From contig CADEDA010000007.1 of the NCBI GenBank assembly GCA_902825965.1, positions 62,001-126,000 on the forward strand: a stretch of 64,000 nt of DNA, given 5' to 3'. Made by a program: the position numbers and the translations under genes. This DNA comes from an uncultured Gemmatimonadota bacterium (GTDB taxonomy: Bacteria; Gemmatimonadota; Gemmatimonadetes; Gemmatimonadales; Gemmatimonadaceae). Under the pieces are notes generated by a model. That model worked only from the letters and a program-made list of their open reading frames with translations, made no database searches and was not told the DNA's origin. Of the stretch, positions 46,101-53,053 are shown in pieces. Each line of letters begins with the position of its first letter. Position 1 is the stretch's first letter.

Positions 46101-49017
46101 GCAGGACCGCCTGCGACTGCTGCGGGGCGACGTGACCGCGCTGCGCCGCGGCACCTTCGACACCCTGCCGGCGTCGCCGCTGCGGCGCGTCAGCCTCGAC
46201 TCCACGGTGGGCAGCTCAAGCACGGATGCCTACGGCCGCGAGACGCGCCGCATGGCCACCGACATGGGCTTCGAGCTCGACGTGGCGGCCGCGCGCTCGC
46301 TCACCGAGCGGACGCGCGCCGAGCATGAGGCGTCGATGAACGCCCTGCGCGAGGTGAAGCAGCGCATCACGGCGATCGAGGAGCTGCTCACGCGCTCGCG
46401 CGCCGTGCTCAGCGATACCGCGGACGGGTCGTTCCTCCGGTTCGCGGAACGCTATGGCTCGGTGACGCAGCAGTCGCAGTTGTTCCTGGCGCGCCAGGTC
46501 CAGCTCGTGAACGAGCGCCGCACATACGTGGCGACCAAGCTCGACACGCTGCGCTCGCGCGAGTCCGGCATCCGCGCCGCGATCGCGGCCAAGACGGCCT
46601 ACCGCGCCTCCGACCGACGCGCCGTGCGGGAGCTGGGACTCGACCGCGCGACGATGCTGGGGGTGCTGCTCGCGACCGACACGATCTCGCGGCAGTTCCG
46701 CTCCGCGTCGGTGGAGCCCGCGCCGATGAGCTTCATCGTGGAGCAGACCAACCTGTTCGGCGAGTACCTGTGGTACGACGTGGGGGCCGCCGTGCTCGGT
46801 CGTGCGATCCCGGCGCTCGATTCCATCGAGGCCGACCAGCGTGCCACCGGGGGCGCGCGTGTCGCTGCGGTGGAGGAGGCCTATGCGGCCGTGTCCGATG
46901 CCTACCGCGAGCTCGCCGTGGCGCAGGGCAACCTGGTGGGCGCCCTGGCCGACGCGTACGAACGGTACATCTATCGGCTGCGCGGGGCGCCGGATCTGGA
47001 TCCCGACGCCGACACCATCTCCCTCGCGCGGCGGCGGGCTCAGCTGCTCGCCGAGCTCGCGGTGCCACGGGTCGCGGGCGCGCGGGTCATCGCCCGCAAT
47101 CGGGGGCACTACTCCGAGCAGTTGATCACCTGGACGGCGTCGCACCCCCGCGGCGTGTTCGCCTACAGCTACGAGGACACCCGCAGCGACGGCATGATGA
47201 CGTTCGCGGGGTTGACGGGCACCACGCGGATCGGTCGTCCCACGCCGCGCCGGTTCATCATCGGCCGCCGTGGCGTGGCGCTGACCTATGCGGTCCAGCC
47301 CACCCTCACCACCACGCGGCAATCGCGCAGCTTCACAGGCGGCGCCCTCGGGGGCGCGGGCTTCGAGGGGACGGTGGGCATGTCGTATGACGCGCTCTTC
47401 ACCACCGGACGGACGGCGAGCGGTGCCAGCACCTCCACCACGGTCAGCACCACCGATGTCTCACCGCCCTCGGCGGTCGGCATCACGATCACGGGCGTGG
47501 AGGCCCGGTTCTCCAGCACGCGGCGCGCGCACGTGCACTGGATCGGGCGGCCGTCGTTCGAGGCCTCGTGGACGGCCTCGGACGCCCAGTCCGGGATCTC
47601 GCAGTACTGGATCGGCTTCGGCAGCCGACCCGACAGTGCGGACATCCGGCCGATGACCAACTACCTCGGTCGGACGACGGTCGTGTTCGACGACATCGTG
47701 GTGTCGCCGAGCCAGCCGCTCTATCTGATCGCACAGGCGGTGAACGGTGCGGGGCTTCGCGGGCCGCGCATCGCCTCCGCCATGATGCTGCGCGACACGA
47801 CGCCACCCACATGGACCAGCGGCGCAACCGTGCGCCGTGGCCTCCCCGGCAGCATGACGTACTCGGCGGCAGGGTACACCGCGACGCTGGCACCGACGCT
47901 GCGTGCGGCCTGTCCGGCGCCTGTACCCGCGATGCCGCGGGAGCCGTCGTCGGGAACCGCGCCTCGGATCGCGGGCGGCTTCGGCGCGGCGGGGTCGGCC
48001 GCCGGCAGCGCCACGGGCGCAGGGGGGACGTGGAGCGGCGCGCTCGCCGGGGTGTCGACCGGGACCGTGGCGGCCCCGCGAGCCGTGACGGCGGTCGAGC
48101 CCAGCTTCGCGGCGCACTGGGGCGTCGCCCGCGACGCGGAGTCCGGTGAGGTGCTCCGCTACCACGTGCGCTTCGACACCGTCGCCGCCACCGCGTATCA
48201 GCAGAACGGCTGGATGGCGCTCGCCCCTGGGACGGCGCAGCTCACGCAGACGGGCACCCCGCTCGACTACACGCGACGTCTGTACCTCTCCGTGGTGGCC
48301 GAGAATATCTCCGGCCTGGCATCCGCGCCGATCGCATATGGCCCGTTCCGCCTCGACGATCCCACGCTCCCGGCGGCGCCGAAGTTCTGCGTGCGGGTCA
48401 ACACCGCCGGTGCGATCGTCCTCGAGGTGGATACGCTCGGCGGCGATCCCGAGACGGGCGTGCGCGGCTACCAGTACAGCGTGCAGGTCAACGGCAGCAC
48501 GGTCCGTGGATTCCCGGCCGGCGGCAGCATCGACGTGAACACGGCGTCGATGCAGACTGGGAGCGTCCGCCTGCCCGCCATCACCGTGCCGCAGGGCGGG
48601 CGTGTGCAAGTCTCCATGCGCAGCGTCAACGGGCAGGAGCGCGCCGGCACCGCGCTCGGCTCCGGCATCGCGATCCACGACAACACCCCGCCCGGCACGC
48701 CCACCGGCAGCGCGCGCATCACCACCATCGGGTCGAGCTACTTCGTGACCATCGAGGGCACCGTGGCCGTGGATCCGCAGTCGGCCGTGCAGCGGATCGA
48801 GTACGCGATCGGCTCGCGCGAGGGCGCGGACGACATCCAGGCCTGGGGCGCCGTGGCGAGTTGGGCTCCGGGCGGTACGTCGTACCGGGCGTACCGGCTC
48901 GTGAGTGGCACCACCGTGGCGACGCTGACCGGCCGCACCCTGTACATCTCCGTGCGTGCGGTGAACGGCGCCGGACTCCCCAGTGGCATCGTCCGCTTCC
49001 GGGTGGTGGGACCATGA
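37171..49017 (+). CDS. Giant exported beta-rich surface protein (3948 residues)
   Basis: The N-terminus from GTG 37171 has a long basic leader and signal peptide (VALLSSALVMVAATGRGALAQ). Residues about 50-290 read SPYLSDW, LPEGEYRICAQL, PPQLLAPANGSG, AFQWMPAQ and EYVWQVELLAPDG, a pattern I recall from the TANFOR domain of Bacteroidota proteins. The beta-rich body (about 300-2850) includes a roughly 730-residue module present twice. A helical, coiled-coil-like part follows (about 2855-3300), then several Fn3-like units to the end (for example LYLIAQAVNGAGLRGP, 3430-3948). I find no catalytic motif, transmembrane anchor or T9SS-type tail. It is probably a secreted or surface structural or adhesive protein. 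The five following genes are joined by overlaps, or a one-base gap. Confidence 0.85.
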   Translation: MQRSPNRCQASSKREDALARVRRHGAVAVALLSSALVMVAATGRGALAQAGDPNWTATLVVRPTPSPYLSDWSRDPGIAQLSVFYRGNATVDYRIEAIITATGRGEIGRAASPLQTVPFGPYSQLYTTTTLLDWQAFNYDPAARDIALRTGLLPEGEYRICAQLRTPQGNALLVEACDDFRISYPDPPQLLAPANGSGVMIPQPAFQWMPAQLGPGLTARYRLRIARRLPSQAPQVALQGNIPQHEVEVEGAPFHVYPPDALPLEVGQEYVWQVELLAPDGAALGSNGRRSEIFSFTWGTTRTGPITVATNVFPDSIELIPGRAWITGLGEVSLRESPGEYWLSGRAQLVAPSIFSRRIPIELRELTLDRSALPAVRITAGDASAGLRADDIPLLSRGNFVRFTGLSFSPTAGMTLAGELTLPGRPNLPLGGRVRITPAGLDGVLTAESSGTARLVDIGGDPVRFTVARASVAFPQARASFVGGLELFGHDVGCSNVSGDAEAGGSLTVRVVCSPTTPLSLIPGVDRFQLALAGVAGQVAVDLTTGAVTPTLSAAAALTMDAGIACSADFELGVTASGVTTNDFRPNCDAGDGSAALGVVQLALSALRIERFGYTAGRGFDFAMALDATPSIPLLEGLAIPSLAGVQITRDGMRFPSMDVAIPGSGITAGGFGFRVSRVRLPAFTLSWTDWQANNGDGFDFGFDAALTLPSLGAGAPSCLAGDAITLRDVGIRSGRFRATIVPRDFATGSCVFPLGPAGFELTRLGGALAIGIAGPSVSLDSLPEANGAIVLPPALSCDGSPRMTLGTAALRFGPNGRVFGRVSGLAPPCPIDLAAVQVRMRDASLDLGDRADGPQVMILRAEAEATFAIATTPVRGAGRIGVDLVQQRLTEGSLTFTGPLRLDLPRENPVLSFELSRVTLDTLGITVDGRNRLVLPGAPAIATTFNALTLDPRTMQVLAGEARFDAPFGFEVGINEGGLAWRAVARGAALGLTVGLRVDLPESIILDRAGFRAAGTGDARLIFDGRTFESLASTFSDDFGVDLQRFAVTQGRLDLRLRDQVVATIDRNGFHPNLAVIGMGLLPARLPLPNTSVAYLQVRSAVDSSLLVDVETVSGGGLRVRTRPGQPVGLVFPALQGGRAAAPQVDVNFDLTFDGLLEGLRSGRLDLRIPEASRAAFDLTALGIPFAADSFAIAPGPGGGPTRVTLAGRIPLFGGPRGAPGAAQLVLDAGGSLAGSVLLPLNERIPLVSGSERIALAVDTIAGSFDVNFPSGRVLFDLALAGGVEMALGGGTPTRASARVRVTDEGVRVSDVVLPELGPLTRMDMGGFALSLERLAIPRLEYVAGRWDFELSLDAGFQFPGLGDLQLPALRGILITPTGLTIPEYVVPEFPASTRLVDLDGFQVRPLAFRMSRLSFDWARGVLPTDFGFGFDFELGFGGLPASAPPELRNLRVTVLDAGYRNGRVIGRIEPRELATPVPLPLGGTAGIDILRLGGTLGESGGAQDVSVTVGGRFRLPEELQCPAATGGALNMPGATLTVTGAGQVSGQVTGLVPQCPLVLGPLAVQVTRSQLDFSIGGSGAQQALFGLDGTLKLPPPPGGTDSIVAGGSLTVDLVAGRLTDGFIEITRPFGLGFPAEDPVLTFSVARARLDTLGFTLTGEGGLNLDDGARIGVSFNRFALDLQTFRVRSGSASFTSSFALGAEVAAGGGLQWRALPAGAPPLTTDGFRLVLPDVVGIDSLGLRVSGTARAMVRVGDESLDSLSVEFRNQFALGLEPFGVRQGRVDFMNGSALIAHLDSTGFWPGDVFSVIPIPDRLGLPDTTVAFLQLREAGQAVVETETGPTGLTLRTRAGRGVRLEIPALRQGTEAAPSVEVRFDVTVDPRTFAFVRGSITATTPEGQESLLPLRNLGIPIDITDLAYGPTPSGPYGLRFGARVTLPPSMGDIEVRFDSLTISERGFSGTAEVGTFATTYDPSVRPVVTSTISPELGIDVIGVRAEFPEGGTPRVRLAGALRSSLFAEPGSGGTPTPEAIFFTASVGGAAGFEATVDLAAFEGRDLPLGVATFTPASIEGVPALAVTANDSEFTVRLSGTFRVPDLARDFGVTVRDLSIGTRGITIPDVRIATPAEGQRFDLFGQQFVLRDSVGGGADYPALGFRYVDNVLSATMTGAITLFPGAEYENTSRFWGLTVTSQGNVSIAGATLLSRSIPIVAPDVFTLDSVNIIDTQLRIAASVRLPEPLVQARQRATIAINPDGTVSGSFRVVALADESACCTGAQFIDFGIAKVRVRHLSMTLDVADPRSGGIEAVVDAYLGTDEEDRAQNHIRIGDTSGGTVLPGLRIGFDGSVLFQNYALAREFNFDFEVLNLRLTEVAAPTVPGQFGVVISGGLSLNIEAVTGSIEFQRFGITNQGVTFPPDGIREASLNIADVLAVRLADLVFINRDTTLTLANPDGGASSDSVTVTVSQLISFAGSVSIGGEDNPVFAGSVERFLFYKETSGGTTLIIRRASLTMQNILELTADFRFQETATGFGMVLGAQARLLITPAVGVRLYGMVSNNITAGDGLRVGMFIAITARIDLFPAVALTEFGAGFFYRPRVADVTNAYMMAGLDSAAINRIQSSPAGARDADFAVMFYAAIAIVSESVVEGRVFISVTSESFLLYGAATLLDQGAEKLSGGFYLVIGLREAFAEGSFWIRVNYEPLVTGELMINFFIYSEDAWGIHGQMNLNLLGFITANSDIFVGPPGFLFSLEIGARFDIWIITISAGFEATIWYREALGEVGGYVQIYVGLELLGGLVSAEARLRGAFLLAPDWMLYASASLRVSVVGISWEGTIWAKAQPSGWSGGMGSDPTMDEMIARAQAVRDEMESARDRALGLVSDASATAPELRRYSAEELSRAYDRLNALNANARRFVSSLSGYLETRNDFGPTPLNEHIPWYTQHVLDDARAPRLQTAEAAADLDTAIAGMESERTRVQDRLRLLRGDVTALRRGTFDTLPASPLRRVSLDSTVGSSSTDAYGRETRRMATDMGFELDVAAARSLTERTRAEHEASMNALREVKQRITAIEELLTRSRAVLSDTADGSFLRFAERYGSVTQQSQLFLARQVQLVNERRTYVATKLDTLRSRESGIRAAIAAKTAYRASDRRAVRELGLDRATMLGVLLATDTISRQFRSASVEPAPMSFIVEQTNLFGEYLWYDVGAAVLGRAIPALDSIEADQRATGGARVAAVEEAYAAVSDAYRELAVAQGNLVGALADAYERYIYRLRGAPDLDPDADTISLARRRAQLLAELAVPRVAGARVIARNRGHYSEQLITWTASHPRGVFAYSYEDTRSDGMMTFAGLTGTTRIGRPTPRRFIIGRRGVALTYAVQPTLTTTRQSRSFTGGALGGAGFEGTVGMSYDALFTTGRTASGASTSTTVSTTDVSPPSAVGITITGVEARFSSTRRAHVHWIGRPSFEASWTASDAQSGISQYWIGFGSRPDSADIRPMTNYLGRTTVVFDDIVVSPSQPLYLIAQAVNGAGLRGPRIASAMMLRDTTPPTWTSGATVRRGLPGSMTYSAAGYTATLAPTLRAACPAPVPAMPREPSSGTAPRIAGGFGAAGSAAGSATGAGGTWSGALAGVSTGTVAAPRAVTAVEPSFAAHWGVARDAESGEVLRYHVRFDTVAATAYQQNGWMALAPGTAQLTQTGTPLDYTRRLYLSVVAENISGLASAPIAYGPFRLDDPTLPAAPKFCVRVNTAGAIVLEVDTLGGDPETGVRGYQYSVQVNGSTVRGFPAGGSIDVNTASMQTGSVRLPAITVPQGGRVQVSMRSVNGQERAGTALGSGIAIHDNTPPGTPTGSARITTIGSSYFVTIEGTVAVDPQSAVQRIEYAIGSREGADDIQAWGAVASWAPGGTSYRAYRLVSGTTVATLTGRTLYISVRAVNGAGLPSGIVRFRVVGP
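38970..43005 (+). repeat. Two diverged copies of a 2.2-kb (about 730-residue) module in the giant protein
   Basis: Matching landmarks recur about 730 residues apart: YTAGRGFDF (612) and YVAGRWDF (1341); FRVSRVRLPAF (about 673) and FRMSRLSFDW (about 1410); VLSFELSRVTLDTLG (911) and VLTFSVARARLDTLG (1641); LDPRTMQVLAGEARF (951) and LDLQTFRVRSGSASF (about 1680). The copies are roughly 38970-40815 and 41160-43005. They are diverged at the DNA level, so the duplication is old. Each module alternates short strands and polar turns, like stacked beta domains. Confidence 0.85.
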
Positions 49018-51062
49018 CCTGGCGTTCCGCAGTTGCGGCGCTGTTGTTGCTCGCGTGCGCTGGGCCCCTGGCCTCGGCACAGGCACCGGCACAGCCAGCG
49101 GCATCGACGACGACCCGCGTGGTGCCCATGCGCATCGCGCCGGATACCGTGCTGCTCTACGTGCTGGGCGAGCTGCCGCGCAGCGGCACCCTCACGGTGC
49201 TGCGAGGTGTGGCGGGACGCGACACCGTCGCGAGCCTTCCGCTCCGCGCCGTCGTGCCCGCGGCCGAGTTCCGTGTGGCGCTCGGCGACGGCTTCGATGC
49301 GTTGCGCCGCACGCTGCGCGTGGCAGATGAGGTCGAGCTCGCGCGGCGCGTCACCTCGGATGCGTTCGCGCAGACGGTCACGACCTTGGTCTCGCGTCCC
49401 GCGGCGACCGCGCTCGGCCGGCTGGTGGTGGACCCCGCGGCGCCACGCGGCGTGGAGGTGACGTACCGCGTCGAGTTGGAGGCCGCGGCGGGACGCGCCG
49501 GCGACCGCGTCCGCACGCTGAGCGTCCGGGCGCCAGCGGCCGACGCGGGGCTGCGCATGATCCCGGTCCCGAGCCGACTGCGCGTGGAGGCGCAGGCCGC
49601 CCAGCTCCGCCTCACGTGGGCCGAGACGCGCGCGGCCGATGAGTGGCACGTGGCGTATCACGTGTATCGGCGGATCAATGCCGGCCGCGAGGAACGCCTC
49701 ACCGAGTTGCCGATCGTGAGACTCGACGGGCGCGTGCCGTTCTTCGAGGATCGCGAGCTCCAGCAGGGCGCGACCTACCGCTACAGCGTGCGCGCGGTGG
49801 ACATCGCCGGCCGCGAGGGACAGCCCTCCGTGGCGGAGTCGCTCACCGTGCGGGATCGCACGGCCCCCGAGCAACCGCGTGACCTCGTCGCCGTGAACGA
49901 ACTGGGGCGGGTCCGCGTGTCGTGGGCGCCGTCGACGAGTGCCGATGTCGCGGGATACCACGTGGAGCGGGCGGCCGGCCTCAACAAGCGGTTCGTGCGT
50001 GTGACCACGCGTGCCCTCGCTCCGGACGTCCTCGTGTTCGTGGACTCCACGGTACCCCAGCGCGAACAGCACTTCTGGCGCATCCTGGCCGTGGACTCCG
50101 CCGGGAACGTCGGTGCGCCGTCGAGCAGCGCGACGGGGGCCGCGGTGGACAACGTGCCGCCGCCACCGCCCACCAATGTCAGCGCGCGCGCGGTGCAGCG
50201 ACGGCTGGTGATCTCGTGGACGCCGGTGCAGGCCCGCGATCTCCGCGGCTACCACATCTACCGCGGCGACGACTCCACCCGCATGGTGCGACTCACCCGC
50301 GTGCCGTTCGTGGGACGCAGCTTCGTGGACTCCACGTCCGATGGCCGCGGCTTGCGGCCCGGTGGTGGCTACACGGTGCGGGTCGCCTCGGTGGACAGCA
50401 CGCTCAACGAAAGCGCGCCGGTGACCCTGCGGGTCGTCGTGCCCGACGATGAGGCGCCCGAGCCGCCGACCGGCTTCGTGGCCCGCGACGAACAGGGGCG
50501 CTACATGGAGCTCACCTGGTCGTCGAGCCCGTCGCCCGACGTGCGCTGGTACGTCATCACGCGTCGGGACTCCGCCGCGCAGCGCGGTGCCGCCGCCGCG
50601 GCCCGGGCGGCGGACAGCGTGTTGCTCGCGCGCGTGGACGGCCGCAGCGGATCCCCGTGGTCGCTGCGCGACACGCTGCCCAAGGTGCACGGCCGCACGT
50701 ACCTGTATGCCGCGACACCGATCGACAGCGCCGGCAACGTGGGACGGCCGGCGATCGCGCGCATGAGCTTCGCCGAGAAGGTGCCGCCGCCGTCCGTGCG
50801 GTTCGCGGCGGCGACGCTGCTGCCGAACCGGGCCGGCGTGCGTGTGCGCTGGGAGCGTGTGGTGGACCGCGAACTCGCAGGCTACCACGTGTACCGGGCG
50901 AAGAACCCCACCGGGAACTTCGAACGGCGCACCCCACGCCCGGTGACGCAGCTCGAGTTCCTCGATGCTGGCGCCGACGGGACGTGGTGGTACGTCGTCC
51001 GCGCGGTCGATGCCTCCGGCAACGAATCCTCGGCCAGTCGGCCGGTGCGAGGCCTGCCATGA
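49014..51062 (+). CDS. Exported protein with five fibronectin type III domains
   Basis: The 682-residue product starts at ATG 49014, overlapping the giant gene stop (ATGA), with a signal peptide (AVAALLLLACAGPLASAQ). An N-terminal beta region (about 30-180) is followed by five Fn3 domains (about 186-282, 283-383, 383-478, 480-585 and 588-680). The usual strand pattern and tyrosine-Trp core are visible (YHVYRRINAG, YRYSVRAVDIAG, VSWAPSTSADVAGYHVERA, VRWERVVDRELAGYHVYRA). It is likely a periplasmic or surface-exposed structural partner of the giant protein, which has its own Fn3-like C-terminus. No enzyme motif is visible. Confidence 0.87.
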   Translation: MTWRSAVAALLLLACAGPLASAQAPAQPAASTTTRVVPMRIAPDTVLLYVLGELPRSGTLTVLRGVAGRDTVASLPLRAVVPAAEFRVALGDGFDALRRTLRVADEVELARRVTSDAFAQTVTTLVSRPAATALGRLVVDPAAPRGVEVTYRVELEAAAGRAGDRVRTLSVRAPAADAGLRMIPVPSRLRVEAQAAQLRLTWAETRAADEWHVAYHVYRRINAGREERLTELPIVRLDGRVPFFEDRELQQGATYRYSVRAVDIAGREGQPSVAESLTVRDRTAPEQPRDLVAVNELGRVRVSWAPSTSADVAGYHVERAAGLNKRFVRVTTRALAPDVLVFVDSTVPQREQHFWRILAVDSAGNVGAPSSSATGAAVDNVPPPPPTNVSARAVQRRLVISWTPVQARDLRGYHIYRGDDSTRMVRLTRVPFVGRSFVDSTSDGRGLRPGGGYTVRVASVDSTLNESAPVTLRVVVPDDEAPEPPTGFVARDEQGRYMELTWSSSPSPDVRWYVITRRDSAAQRGAAAAARAADSVLLARVDGRSGSPWSLRDTLPKVHGRTYLYAATPIDSAGNVGRPAIARMSFAEKVPPPSVRFAAATLLPNRAGVRVRWERVVDRELAGYHVYRAKNPTGNFERRTPRPVTQLEFLDAGADGTWWYVVRAVDASGNESSASRPVRGLP

Positions 51063-53053
51063 ACGTCCGCGCCGTGGTGGGCATCGCACTGGTGGTTGGT
51101 GCGTCGGCCGTTCATGCGCAGCCGCCCGCCCTGCGCGCGACGCCGCGCACGCCCGACGGGAAGCCCGACCTGGTCGCCATCGAACGCATCGTGCGCGCGC
51201 GACCCACGGACGCCGAGACGCGCGTGGGGTTCGCCGCACTGCTGTTGCAGACCGGGGATACCGCGCGCGCCGAATCCGAGCTGCGCAACGCGCTGGCCAC
51301 TCCCGGCATCGACCGCTCGCGTGTGGCCGTTGCCCTCGGTGAGCTGCTCGGCGTGCGTGGCCGCTACCTCGAGGGCGCCACGCAGCTCGCGCCGTTCGGT
51401 GCGGACAGCACCGCGCGGCGGCTGCGTGCCCGCTTGCTGCTCGTGGCCGGCGCGCGGGCGGAGCGCACCAGCGCGGCCGCCGACCTCTGGGCGCAGGCCG
51501 TGGCACTCGACCCCGGCTTGGTCGAGGGCTGGACCGGACTCGCGGCGCTCGCCGCGACGCGCAATGACGCCGATTCCGCGGTGGCCCTGGTCTCGCGCGG
51601 ATTGCAGGCCAACCCCACCGATCCGCGCTTGCTGTCCATGCAGGCATCGCTGCTGAAGACGGACGAGAGCGTGGCGGCCGCGGTGGCCGGACTCCGTGCG
51701 GCCCGCCGACGGAACGCGACGGAGGAGAACGGTCTCGCGCTGGCGTCCCTGCTGCGCCAACAGGGTGATGCGCCCGCGTTGCTGGCGTTGATCGACACGC
51801 TGCTCGCGCCCACCGCCCCGGGCCGCGAGGTCTTTCGGTTGGCGGCGGATGTGCGCCGACGGCGGGGGGACCGCGCGGTGGCACTGCGCCTCCTCGAGCG
51901 CGGGCAGGGCCTGCACCCGCGCGACGCGCTGCTCTTCGCGGACGAGGCCGTGATCCAGCGCGACGCGAAGGAGTGGCGGCTGAGCACGCAGGCCTGGCTC
52001 CGCGCGATCGATCGCAGCCGGGATCGGGCACCGCTGGAGTTCGAGCTGGCCGAGACCTACGTGCTGTCCGGCGACACGGTGAGCGCCCGCGCGCAGCTGG
52101 CGCCGCTGGCGGACGTCGCACGGCCGCCCGTGGTGTTGCATCGCGCGGCGCTCCGGCTCCGCGAGCTCCACGACACGGCGACCGCCGTCGCGGCCTGGCG
52201 CGCGCGGCTCGTGGCGGACAGCACGGATGCGGCGGCGCTGGTGGGGTTGGCGGAATCGTGCGACGCCGCCGGCCGCGCCGAGGAGGCCCGCGACCTGTGG
52301 CGCGCCGCAGAACCGATCCCCGGCAGCGGGCCGTGGCCGGCACTCGCGCTGCGGCGCGGGGTCGCCACCGACGAATGGCGGCGCTGGACGCGCCGCGCGC
52401 TCTGGCGGGGCCTCGAAGCCCTCGCCGGTGCGGAGCAACGTGCGCTCGGGGCACTCGAAGGCGGGACATCCACGGAGTCGCTCGCCCGAGCGCGCCCTGA
52501 CCTCGCCGAGCGCGAACGTCTGATCGCCGCCTTGGGCCCGATCGTGGACTCGCTCGCGGCGGACGAAGGCTGGGGCAAGGCGGAGATCGTCGAGGCCGCG
52601 CGCGCGTGGCGCGGTGTCAGTGTGCTCACGCGGGCGATGGCACGCGCCGACGTGCAGCACGGGCGTTGGGCCGCCGCGACGGCCCGCTACGACTCCCTCA
52701 TCGCGAACCGCAGCGCCGACGCGGCCCTGCAGATCGAGGTCGGGGACCACTATGCGCGGGTCGGGCGCGCGGCGGATGCACGTGTGCTCTTCACCCACGC
52801 GCTCGAGGCCTCGCCCGAGAGCGAGGCGCCGTTCCGGGCGCTGCTCGCGCTGGATCGGTCGCCCGAGGCCCTGGCCTCGCTGGAGAAACAGGTGCTGCGG
52901 CTCCGACTGCGGCTGCCCAAGTCGCTGGTCCTCGCCGACCGTCTCATCGAGGTGCTGCACCGGCAGGGGCGCGGCGCCGATGCCGCCCGGGTCGCGAAGG
53001 AACTCGAGACGCTGCGCGAAGAGCGCGGGGTGAAGCCGGAGGTGCAGCCATGA
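51059..53053 (+). CDS. Exported TPR-repeat protein
   Basis: The 664-residue product starts at ATG 51059 (ATGA overlap with the Fn3 gene) and has a signal peptide ending ASAVHAQ. It is all helical, Ala/Leu/Arg-rich, with many tetratricopeptide-like pairs (ALLLQTGDTARAESELRNAL, WTGLAALAATRNDADSAVAL, GDHYARVGRAADARVLFTHALE). TPR solenoids scaffold protein complexes; this may hold the giant protein or the barrel in the periplasm. The 3' end overlaps the next start by four bases. Confidence 0.87.
   Translation: MNVRAVVGIALVVGASAVHAQPPALRATPRTPDGKPDLVAIERIVRARPTDAETRVGFAALLLQTGDTARAESELRNALATPGIDRSRVAVALGELLGVRGRYLEGATQLAPFGADSTARRLRARLLLVAGARAERTSAAADLWAQAVALDPGLVEGWTGLAALAATRNDADSAVALVSRGLQANPTDPRLLSMQASLLKTDESVAAAVAGLRAARRRNATEENGLALASLLRQQGDAPALLALIDTLLAPTAPGREVFRLAADVRRRRGDRAVALRLLERGQGLHPRDALLFADEAVIQRDAKEWRLSTQAWLRAIDRSRDRAPLEFELAETYVLSGDTVSARAQLAPLADVARPPVVLHRAALRLRELHDTATAVAAWRARLVADSTDAAALVGLAESCDAAGRAEEARDLWRAAEPIPGSGPWPALALRRGVATDEWRRWTRRALWRGLEALAGAEQRALGALEGGTSTESLARARPDLAERERLIAALGPIVDSLAADEGWGKAEIVEAARAWRGVSVLTRAMARADVQHGRWAAATARYDSLIANRSADAALQIEVGDHYARVGRAADARVLFTHALEASPESEAPFRALLALDRSPEALASLEKQVLRLRLRLPKSLVLADRLIEVLHRQGRGADAARVAKELETLREERGVKPEVQP

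Noticed and set aside
48738-52469. A 1243-codon minus-strand frame opposite the Fn3 and TPR genes
   Set aside because: Arg/Ala/Pro-rich antisense sequence without domains; the two plus-strand genes explain the region.
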